From Gemmatimonadaceae bacterium (GTDB lineage: Bacteria > Gemmatimonadota > Gemmatimonadetes > Gemmatimonadales > Gemmatimonadaceae): 12,833 bases of DNA. This document shows positions 8,078 through 12,833 of this stretch, piece by piece. The notes beneath the pieces were generated by a model. That model had not been told where the DNA came from. It saw only the letters and a program-made list of their open reading frames with translations, and did not search any database. Location: positions 1 to 12,833 of the forward strand of contig JACCRL010000360.1 of the NCBI GenBank assembly GCA_013813605.1, given 5' to 3'. The position numbers were made by a program, and so were the translations under genes. The first letter of the stretch is position 1. Each line of letters begins with the position of its first letter.

Positions 8078-8974
8078 ATGATTCGCTCAGGCCGGCGCGG
8101 CCGGCTTCCGCCAGAGAAAATGTTTCCGTCGGAAGATGCGAATTTCCGCACATCCTTCTCGATTCTCGCGTCGGGGATACGCGTTCGCGTCGTCGAGATC
8201 GGCGCTCCGGCTGCGCCGCCGGTGGTGATGATCCCAGGCTGGGGATGTCCGGTTTACATCTTCAGGAAAACGCTTCCCGCGCTGGCTGATGCGGGCTACC
8301 GGGCGATCGCTTTTGACGTCAAGGGCAGCGGGCTCTCCGACAAGCCGGTCGGCGAGAAAGAGTATTCGGTCGCGGCTCTGGTCGAGCACCTGCGCGAAGT
8401 GCTCGATGCGCTCGCGCTCGATGCGCCGGCAGTCGTCGGGCATTCCCGCGGCGCATCACTCGCGTTCCATTTTGCCGCGCAGTATCCCTCCCGCGTGCGT
8501 GCACTCGGCCTGCTCGCACCCGTTGGCCTGACCGGGTTGCCGCTGTGGCGGCTTTACAAAGCGCTCACGCCGAACTTTCTCGATCCGCTGTTCCGGAGGG
8601 TCAGTCCGCGATTCGTGGTCAAGCTTGCGTTGAGGCGCGTTTACGGGAAGCGGGGAGTCTTTACCGAAGCGGACGTCGACCAGTATTGGGCGCCCACCCA
8701 GTTCCCTGAGTACGCCGTCGCGCTGCGCGATGCGTTGCACGCTTACGACTGGAAGTTCGCGGCCCGCAATCCGATTCCGCAGTTGAGCGTGCCGGCAGTC
8801 GGCATCTGGGGAGACCGCGATCATCTGATGCCGTCGGACGGAATGGCCATTTACGCGAAGGCGATTCCCGGCATCACGCTCCACCGCGTGACCGGCGTCG
8901 GCCACATCGTCACCGAGGAAGGCGCCGGCATCGTCGCGTCGGGTTTGCGGGCAATGCTCGATGCGGCGGGTTAG
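8078..8974 (+). CDS. Alpha/beta-fold hydrolase
   Basis: A 298-aa cytoplasmic enzyme with a complete alpha/beta-hydrolase triad: nucleophile Ser123 in the elbow VGHSRGAS, Asp248 in GIWGDRDHL and His276 in GVGHIV. The oxyanion-hole region is MIPGWGCP (51-58), and the strand following it, AFDVKGSGLSDKP (78-90), is the usual DxxGxGxS segment. A cap region lies at about 150-225. The arrangement matches esterases, epoxide hydrolases and C-C bond hydrolases; the substrate cannot be read from sequence. Start: ATG 8078 lies 5 nt after the upstream stop. An in-frame ATG at 8120 (residue 15) has a purine-rich AGAGA before it and would remove a basic, non-conserved-looking leader, so the true start is uncertain. 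It sits between the helical protein and the RNA helicase, likely in one operon, with no obvious functional link. Confidence 0.92.
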   Translation: MIRSGRRGRLPPEKMFPSEDANFRTSFSILASGIRVRVVEIGAPAAPPVVMIPGWGCPVYIFRKTLPALADAGYRAIAFDVKGSGLSDKPVGEKEYSVAALVEHLREVLDALALDAPAVVGHSRGASLAFHFAAQYPSRVRALGLLAPVGLTGLPLWRLYKALTPNFLDPLFRRVSPRFVVKLALRRVYGKRGVFTEADVDQYWAPTQFPEYAVALRDALHAYDWKFAARNPIPQLSVPAVGIWGDRDHLMPSDGMAIYAKAIPGITLHRVTGVGHIVTEEGAGIVASGLRAMLDAAG

Positions 8975-8991
8975 CCCGCTATATTAGGAAG

Positions 8992-10311
8992 GTGACTGAA
9001 GATCAGGCCGGTGCGGGCGTCTCGTTCGCTGAGCTCGACCTCGCACCCGATGTCCTGAAGGCGGTGCGCGATGCGGGCTACACGCATCCCACGCCCATCC
9101 AGCAGCAGGCGATTCCGCTCGCGCTCGCGGGACGCGACCTGATCGGCCTCGCCCAGACGGGAACGGGCAAGACGGCCGGCTTCACGCTGCCGATAGTGCA
9201 CAACCTGATCACCAATCCGGTGCTGGACTCGGCCGGCAAGTCGCTGCACCGGGTCCGCGTTCTCATCCTCACGCCAACGCGCGAGCTGGCCGCGCAGGTC
9301 GAGGAAAGCTTTCGCAAATACGGCAAGTACACCGACCTCCGCGTCGTTCCAATTTTCGGCGGCGTCGGCATCGAGCCGCAGTCGAAGTCGCTTCGCAACG
9401 GCGTCGACGTCGTCGTTGCCACTCCCGGCCGGCTGCTCGACCACATGGAACGGCAGAATGTCGTGTTCGACGACCTCGAGGTGCTTGTACTCGACGAAGC
9501 GGACCGCATGCTCGACATGGGCTTCGCGCCGCAGCTCAATCGCATCGTCGACGAGATTCCGAAATACCGGCAGACGCTCCTCTTCAGCGCGACGATGCCG
9601 CCTGAGGTCGAGGCGCTCGCGCGCAGATACCTGCGCAAGCCAGTGGTGGTCCAGGTCGGACGCCGCTCTGAAACGGCGAGCACCGTCACCCACGCCGTCT
9701 ACCCCGTTCCGCGCGAGCGCAAAACGCAGCTGCTGGTCGAGCTGCTGAAGAAGCCCGAGATGGACTCGGTGCTCATCTTCACCCGCACCAAGCACGGGGC
9801 CGACAGAGTCGTCCGGCACCTCGAGCAGGAAGGAGTCAACGCGACGGCCATGCACGCCGACAAGTCGCAGGGCGAGCGAACGCGGGCGCTCGAGGATTTC
9901 AAGTCGGGCAAAATTCGCGTGCTCGTCGCGACCGACATCGCCCAGCGCGGCCTTGATGTCTCCGGCATCTCGCACGTGGTGAACTACGACGTGCCGCAGC
10001 AGCCCGAGGATTACGTGCACCGGATTGGCCGCACCGGCCGCGCCGCGGCTACCGGCGATGCCTACACCTTCATGTCCACCGACGAGATCGCCATGGTGCG
10101 AACGATCGAGCGGATGATGGGGGAGTCCATTCCGCGCATCTCGGTGCCCGGCTACGACTTCGGAACCGAGTCAGGCGACGCGGCTCCAGATGCAGCTGCC
10201 ATCATCGCCGACGACACTCCGCCCGCCGGTCCTTCAGTCAGTGCCTCACCCGACCAAGCCGGGAAACCAAAACGGTATCGACGGAACGTTTCCGTCGCAC
10301 GACGACGCTGA
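8992..10311 (+). CDS. rhlE: DEAD-box ATP-dependent RNA helicase, RhlE type
   Basis: A 439-aa protein with every DEAD-box motif in order: Q motif (F12 through TPIQQQAI, 34-41), motif I AQTGTGKT (54-61), PTRELA (95-100), TPGR (144-147), DEAD (168-171), SAT (199-201), IFTRTK (262-267), ATDIAQRGLD (313-322) and HRIGRTGR (343-350). It unwinds short RNA duplexes using ATP and typically acts in ribosome assembly, RNA decay or cold adaptation. The compact core with a short, disordered, basic tail (PKRYRRNVSVARRR) favours the RhlE/CsdA-like group, and RhlE specifically because no RNA-binding domain follows. Start GTG 8992 is preceded by AGGA at very short spacing. The gap from the hydrolase stop is 17 nt. 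The 3' end overlaps the opposing prepilin gene by 74 bases. Confidence 0.96.
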   Translation: MTEDQAGAGVSFAELDLAPDVLKAVRDAGYTHPTPIQQQAIPLALAGRDLIGLAQTGTGKTAGFTLPIVHNLITNPVLDSAGKSLHRVRVLILTPTRELAAQVEESFRKYGKYTDLRVVPIFGGVGIEPQSKSLRNGVDVVVATPGRLLDHMERQNVVFDDLEVLVLDEADRMLDMGFAPQLNRIVDEIPKYRQTLLFSATMPPEVEALARRYLRKPVVVQVGRRSETASTVTHAVYPVPRERKTQLLVELLKKPEMDSVLIFTRTKHGADRVVRHLEQEGVNATAMHADKSQGERTRALEDFKSGKIRVLVATDIAQRGLDVSGISHVVNYDVPQQPEDYVHRIGRTGRAAATGDAYTFMSTDEIAMVRTIERMMGESIPRISVPGYDFGTESGDAAPDAAAIIADDTPPAGPSVSASPDQAGKPKRYRRNVSVARRR

Positions 10312-10660
10312 GATTTGCCGCGCCGTATCCGGCGCCCGTCGGTGAATACGTCATGCCCGGCCGCGTCGCTGTGAGTGTCACTCCATGCGACGTGCCAACG
10401 TTCCTCGAGCGCTCCGCTACTCCATCCACGCTGACCGTAACCAAACCTGTCGCTGAGCTGACCTCGACCATCGCCCGCTCTCCGCGCGCGATCGCAAGGT
10501 GGCGCGCCGAGCTGAACATCGATTCCACCTCGACAACCGCTCCGCGCACGTGAATGGAGTCGAGAAACGCTCCCGCCCGTGGAATGGCGATGGCCGAGAG
10601 TATGCTCAGAATGCAGAGCGTAATCGCAACCTCGATGATAGTGAACCCGCGACGACGCAT
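10238..10660 (-). CDS. GspH/FimT-like type IV prepilin (pseudopilin)
   Basis: A 140-aa protein with a class III prepilin signal: basic leader MRRRG, predicted PilD cleavage between G5 and F6, mature start FTIIEVAITL with Glu at mature position 5, then a hydrophobic helix to about residue 27. The body (SSARHLAIARGERAMVEVS) resembles the GspH/FimT domain of minor pseudopilins of type II secretion or type IV pili. After cleavage and N-methylation such proteins join the periplasmic pseudopilus. A good Shine-Dalgarno (GGGAG) lies 8 nt before ATG 10660. It stands alone, without other pilus or Gsp genes in the window. It is divergent from the selenoprotein gene, and its C-terminal 25 or so codons overlap the helicase 3' end on the other strand. 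Confidence 0.88.
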   Translation of the reverse strand: MRRRGFTIIEVAITLCILSILSAIAIPRAGAFLDSIHVRGAVVEVESMFSSARHLAIARGERAMVEVSSATGLVTVSVDGVAERSRNVGTSHGVTLTATRPGMTYSPTGAGYGAANLSVVVRRKRSVDTVLVSRLGRVRH

Positions 10661-10722
10661 TCGGTACGCTCCCTGGTCAGCCGGAAAGCTGGTGGCAGAG
10701 ACTTTACTTCGCCGAACCTTTC

Positions 10723-10734
10723 AGGCGCGCGCCT
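10723..10734. repeat. 12-bp perfect palindrome in the divergent prepilin/selW promoter region
   Basis: aggcgcgcgcct is self-complementary over 12 bases and lies between the divergent prepilin (start 10660) and selenoprotein (start 10777) genes. It could be a regulator site, but a GC-rich palindrome of this composition can also arise by chance, and no promoter hexamers could be placed confidently around it. Confidence 0.3.
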
Positions 10735-10776
10735 AACCGTTCATCTTCATTGTGTGTCCACTCTTCAGTGCCGTCC

Positions 10777-11004
10777 ATGAAAATCAGCATCGAATACTGC
10801 ACTCTTTGAAACTACGAGCCCCGAGCCGCCGGTCTGGCGGCTGAGATTCGTACGCGCTTCCCGGCCGCGGAGATCGAGATGATCCCTTCGCAAGGCGGGA
10901 GGTTCGAGGTGATGCGCGATGGCAATGCCGTCTACGAGAAATCGAAGACGGGCCGTCACGCGAAACCGGGGGAAGTCGTCTCACTGCTGGAGAACAATTC
11001 CTGA
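10777..11004 (+). CDS. selW: SelW-like (Rdx family) selenoprotein with in-frame TGA read as selenocysteine
   Basis: Reading from ATG 10777 through one in-frame TGA (10807-10809) to TGA 11002-11004 gives a 75-residue protein. Cys8 and the recoded residue 11 form the motif C-T-L-U in the context IEYCTLUNYEPRA. This is the redox CxxU signature of selenoprotein W and its bacterial relatives, at the end of the first beta strand of a thioredoxin-like fold. The rest also fits the Rdx family: a helix (AAGLAAEIRTRFP), a strand (AEIEMIPSQ), then GGRFEVMRDGNAVYEKSKTGRH and a C-terminal helix. The length is normal for the family. A bSECIS-like hairpin lies just after the TGA (10824-10842). There is no second stop or frameshift, so a decayed pseudogene is unlikely. 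The likely role is a cytoplasmic thiol/selenol oxidoreductase; partners are unknown. No strong Shine-Dalgarno precedes the ATG. The stop is 4 nt upstream of the phosphofructokinase start. The selenocysteine machinery must be encoded elsewhere. Confidence 0.9.
10824..10842 (+). promoter_or_regulatory. Putative bacterial SECIS element in selW mRNA
   Basis: Directly after the TGA, agccgcc (10824-10830) and ggcggct (10836-10842) form a perfect 7-bp stem closing the 5-nt loop ggtct. The first loop base is 21 nt after the TGA. From knowledge of bacterial SECIS elements, the expected pattern is a stem-loop inside the coding sequence with a small apical loop having G among its first two bases, roughly 16-37 nt after UGA. 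All three hold here. Its role would be to recruit SelB with charged Sec-tRNA. Confidence 0.82.
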
Positions 11005-11008
11005 CATT

Positions 11009-12088
11009 ATGAGAATCGCGTTGTCTACCGGGGGCGGCGACGCACCGGGGCTCAATGCGGTGATTCGCGCCGCTGTTCTCTCGGCGGTCAATCGCGGCTG
11101 GGAAGTCCTTGGCATCAAGAAAGGCTACGCCGGTCTCCTCGGCGAAGACGAGGTCATTCCGATGACCGCCGCCAGCGTGCGTGGCATCGCACACCTGGGC
11201 GGGACCATCCTTCGCACGACCAACAGGGGAAACCCGTTCAGCTATCCCGTCAACCTCCCGGACGGTTCGTGCGTCGAGCGCGACCGCTCGCTGGAGGTGA
11301 TCGAGAACGCGCGCAAGCTGGGAATTGATGCGCTGATTTCCATCGGCGGAGACGGCTCTCTTGCCATCGCCGACCAGCTCTGCGGGCTCGGCATGAAGAT
11401 CGTCTGCGTCCCGAAAACCATCGATAATGATGTCGCCGGAACCGTTACCACGTTCGGATTTGACACGGCCGTAAATACCGCGCTCGATGCGATCGACAAG
11501 CTTCACACGACCGCCGAGAGCCATGACCGGGTGATCATCCTCGAGGTGATGGGGCGGAACGCCGGATTCATCGCGCTGCACAGCGGACTCGCTGGGACCG
11601 CCGATGTGATTCTCATCCCCGAGATTCCGTACGACATCAACAAGGTCTGTGAGAAGATTCTTGCTCGCGGCCGCTCGGGGAGACACTTCTCGATCGTGGT
11701 TATCTCGGAGGGTGCGTTTCCGAAGGGAGAAGGTCCGGCGACCCTGGGAAAATCCCTCCCCGGACAGGCGATGCGCGTCGGTGGCGTCGCCGAGCGGCTG
11801 GCGGACGAGATCGCCGAAGGGACGGGAAAGGAATGCCGGTCGCTGGTGCTCGGTCACCTGCAGCGCGGGGGCCAGCCGACGAGCTACGACCGCCTTCTTG
11901 CGGTTCGGTTTGGGGGTGCGGCCGTCAGGGCCGTCGCCGACGAAAAGTGGAATCACATGATCGCGCTGCAGTCGCCTCATATCGTTACTGTCCCGCTGTC
12001 GGAGGTGCTGAGAGCGCCGAAGCGGGTTGAGCTCGATCACGACACTATCCAGACAGCCCGGGCTACCGGGATTTCCTTCGGGGACTGA
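11009..12088 (+). CDS. pfkA: 6-phosphofructokinase (PfkA superfamily; Gly104/Lys124-type residues)
   Basis: The 359-aa protein starts MRIALSTGGGDAPGLNAVIRA, the standard phosphofructokinase nucleotide-binding N-terminus. It catalyses fructose 6-phosphate to fructose 1,6-bisphosphate in glycolysis. Visible motifs are GGDGS (113-117), PKTIDND (135-141, catalytic Asp139 equivalent to E. coli D127), MGR (181-183) and LGHLQRGG (281-288). The residue at the E. coli 104 position is Gly116, typical of ATP users. The residue at the 124 position is Lys136, typical of PPi-dependent and plant/trypanosome-like enzymes. This mixed pair most often goes with ATP, but the donor is not certain. Start ATG 11009 was chosen because it gives the family N-terminus. 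An in-frame upstream ATG at 10919 only reads across the overlapping selW gene. No Shine-Dalgarno sits at proper distance (GGAG at 10989-10992 is too far), so translational coupling to selW is plausible. A hairpin overlaps the stop codon. Confidence 0.95.
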   Translation: MRIALSTGGGDAPGLNAVIRAAVLSAVNRGWEVLGIKKGYAGLLGEDEVIPMTAASVRGIAHLGGTILRTTNRGNPFSYPVNLPDGSCVERDRSLEVIENARKLGIDALISIGGDGSLAIADQLCGLGMKIVCVPKTIDNDVAGTVTTFGFDTAVNTALDAIDKLHTTAESHDRVIILEVMGRNAGFIALHSGLAGTADVILIPEIPYDINKVCEKILARGRSGRHFSIVVISEGAFPKGEGPATLGKSLPGQAMRVGGVAERLADEIAEGTGKECRSLVLGHLQRGGQPTSYDRLLAVRFGGAAVRAVADEKWNHMIALQSPHIVTVPLSEVLRAPKRVELDHDTIQTARATGISFGD

Positions 12089-12115
12089 GGGCGTCACATA
12101 AGTGATGTCAGTCCC
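12081..12115 (+). terminator. Hairpin over the phosphofructokinase stop codon, probable terminator
   Basis: gggact (12081-12086) pairs with agtccc (12110-12115). Inside it gcgtcac (12091-12097) pairs with gtgatgt (12102-12108) using two G-U pairs, around an ataa loop. An asymmetric internal loop separates the two helices. The TGA stop (12086-12088) lies at the base. No T tract follows, so it may be a weak or factor-assisted terminator. Confidence 0.5.
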
Positions 12116-12130
12116 GAATGCTGCCAGAAC

Positions 12131-12146
12131 GTCCTAAACTAAGGAC
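12131..12146. promoter_or_regulatory. Inverted repeat upstream of the sigma-54-like promoter, possible activator site
   Basis: gtcct (12131-12135) and aggac (12142-12146) form a 5-bp inverted repeat with a 6-bp AT-rich centre. A second one, gcgac (12148-12152)/gtcgc (12163-12167), follows. The first is centred about 110 bp upstream of the start site predicted from the sigma-54-like element, which is the usual distance for an enhancer-binding protein. The short arms make this suggestive only. Confidence 0.3.
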
Positions 12147-12222
12147 AGCGACCGCTTCCAAAGTCGCCAAGTAGCACCCGCAACTCGTTTAGTAGTAAGG
12201 ATTTAGAAGATTGGGTCGAATC

Positions 12223-12238
12223 TGGCACCCCTCGTGCA
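12223..12238 (+). promoter_or_regulatory. Sigma-54-like -24/-12 promoter element
   Basis: TGGCAC (12223-12228), then 5 nt, then GTGCA (12234-12238). The invariant GG (12224-12225) and GC (12236-12237) are separated by exactly 10 nt, as required for RpoN holoenzyme. It departs from the TGGCACG-N4-TTGCA consensus at two positions. The predicted transcript start is near 12249, only 2 nt before the ATG at 12251. The mRNA would be almost leaderless, consistent with the lack of a Shine-Dalgarno there but unusual for sigma-54 genes. Confidence 0.5.
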
Positions 12239-12250
12239 CTTCATTCCGGC

Positions 12251-12628
12251 ATGAAACACCGATCACCTTCCACATTGACGCTGAGATTCGCCGCCATCGT
12301 TGTGGCCGGATTCGTCGCGCCGGCTGGCGTGGCTGAGGCGCAGCGCCGGCCGGTGCCGGTCACTGCTGAGCCGATTCAGCGGCAGGGAAAGGGCGAGTTG
12401 GTGATCCCGCGGGGTTTCGTTCCGCCGGCGGGAATGTGCCGGATCTGGATTGACGCTGTTCCGCCGGGGAAGCAGCCGGCGCCGACGGATTGTGCATCCG
12501 CGCTACGAAACCGTCCGGCTAATGGCCAGGTGATTTTCGGCGACGATCCGCCGAATCGCAGCAAGGATAAATCGAAAGTGAAGTCCGAGCTCGAGCAGTC
12601 GCTCGGCGACCTACTCAACAGGAGATAA
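12251..12628 (+). CDS. Small secreted protein with GMCRxW...VPPGxQ...TDCA motif, paralogue 1
   Basis: A 125-aa protein with a signal peptide (hydrophobic about 12-28, AEA then Q31), so exported. The mature part has the motif PPAGMCRIWIDAVPPG (58-73) continuing KQPAPTDCASA (74-84), with two cysteines (C63, C81) 18 residues apart that could form a disulphide. The tail is hydrophilic and charged (KDKSKVKSELEQ...), probably helical. The same motif is repeated in the next gene. Pro- and Cys-containing GxCRxWxPxxPPGxQ-type motifs occur in many uncharacterised secreted proteins of environmental bacteria, from memory; no function is known to me. It starts at ATG 12251 without a visible Shine-Dalgarno, beneath a sigma-54-like element. 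The stop TAA lies 5 nt before the next ATG, and the Shine-Dalgarno of the next gene lies within its last codons. Confidence 0.8.
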   Translation: MKHRSPSTLTLRFAAIVVAGFVAPAGVAEAQRRPVPVTAEPIQRQGKGELVIPRGFVPPAGMCRIWIDAVPPGKQPAPTDCASALRNRPANGQVIFGDDPPNRSKDKSKVKSELEQSLGDLLNRR

Positions 12629-12633
12629 TCACG

Positions 12634-12833
12634 ATGAAGAATTTGACTCTTACTCTCGCGTTCGCCGGCCTCGCGGCCGCGACAGCGCCACTCGCAGCTC
12701 AGGGCAACGGCCGTAACGTCGATGGCGTTCCACCAGGCCAGCGTCCGGCCGCGGGAATGTGCCGCGTGTGGGTGAATGGTGTTCCGCCGGGCAGGCAGTC
12801 GCCGGCGACGGACTGCGCCACAGCACAGGCGAC
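12634..12833 (+). CDS. Small secreted protein with GMCRxW...VPPGxQ...TDCA motif, paralogue 2 (3' truncated by window end)
   Basis: Sixty-six codons are visible before the window ends. Start ATG 12634 has a good AGGAG (12620-12624) 9 nt upstream. A signal peptide (hydrophobic about 4-20, cleavage near A22/Q23) is followed by GVPPGQRPAAGMCRVW (31-46) and VNGVPPGRQSPATDCATA (47-64). Aligned with the preceding gene, the core motif is conserved position for position: GMCR-x-W, VPPG-x-Q, TDCA-x-A, with cysteines (C43, C61) the same 18 residues apart. The 5-nt spacing shows the two are in one operon and arose by tandem duplication. The truncation is only the window edge. Function unknown. Confidence 0.8.
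   Translation, partial: MKNLTLTLAFAGLAAATAPLAAQGNGRNVDGVPPGQRPAAGMCRVWVNGVPPGRQSPATDCATAQA

Noticed and set aside
8091..8106. gccggc repeats near the hydrolase start as a regulatory site
   Set aside because: These short GC-rich repeats are common in this base composition and lie within the probable coding leader of the hydrolase.
8971..10020. Minus-strand open frame of 349 codons opposite the DEAD-box helicase
   Set aside because: Low-complexity Arg/His/Leu-rich translation with no motifs, fully covered by a helicase with all motifs intact.
10777..10809. selW as a pseudogene with a nonsense mutation, or a 10-residue peptide
   Set aside because: Only one stop occurs, it is TGA at the exact selenocysteine position of CxxU, the rest of the frame is intact, and a SECIS-like hairpin follows.
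10919..11008. N-terminal extension of phosphofructokinase from an upstream in-frame ATG
   Set aside because: The extra 30 residues are Arg-rich and unlike any phosphofructokinase. They overlap selW in another frame, and the family N-terminus begins at ATG 11009.
10784..12097. Long minus-strand open frame of 437 codons opposite pfkA and selW
   Set aside because: It is a shadow frame in high-GC DNA. It has no recognisable domain, its composition is Arg/Asp/His-rich, and the plus strand holds a clear phosphofructokinase and SelW.

Overview
This is a high-GC, tightly packed bacterial chromosomal window. The gene content suggests a Gemmatimonadota-like organism or a related soil/metagenomic lineage. 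The clues are a Ser/Thr kinase with a two-helix membrane hairpin, a DUF4015 family protein, paired small secreted proteins sharing a GMCRxW...VPPGxQ...TDCA motif, and an unassigned helical protein of about 377 aa. The taxonomic call is inference only; no rRNA or marker gene is present.

Layout. 3-458 (+) is the end of a class A penicillin-binding protein. It converges on a full-length lon protease gene (513-3062, -), with a 17-bp perfect inverted repeat between the two stops. A divergent spacer (3063-3195, no confident promoter seen) leads to a membrane-tethered Ser/Thr protein kinase (3196-5193, +). A secreted DUF4015 putative glycoside-hydrolase-like protein (5210-6310, +) follows 16 nt later. 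A small LTxxQ (Spy/CpxP-like) periplasmic protein (6307-6693, -) converges on it and has a recognisable promoter over an inverted repeat. From 6939 a likely co-transcribed trio runs rightward: an unassigned helical protein, an alpha/beta hydrolase and a RhlE-type DEAD-box RNA helicase. A GspH/FimT-like prepilin (10238-10660, -) overlaps the helicase 3' end.

The most interesting item is a gene that ordinary ORF calling misses. 10777-11004 (+) encodes a 75-residue SelW-like (Rdx family) selenoprotein. Its CxxU motif uses an in-frame TGA at 10807-10809. Immediately downstream, at 10824-10842, is a perfect 7-bp stem with a 5-nt GG-starting loop, in the position and shape of a bacterial SECIS element. 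The selenoprotein gene ends 4 nt before a 6-phosphofructokinase gene (11009-12088) that has no convincing ribosome binding site of its own. Translation of the kinase could therefore be coupled to UGA readthrough, which is a testable hypothesis. The phosphofructokinase carries an unusual Gly (GGDGS) plus Lys (PKTIDND) combination of substrate-specificity residues.

The right end (12251-12833) holds two tandem small secreted proteins with a shared cysteine-containing motif, the second cut by the window edge. A sigma-54-like -24/-12 element sits directly upstream of the first, with an inverted repeat about 110 bp upstream of the predicted transcription start. No tRNA, rRNA, CRISPR array or insertion sequence was seen.
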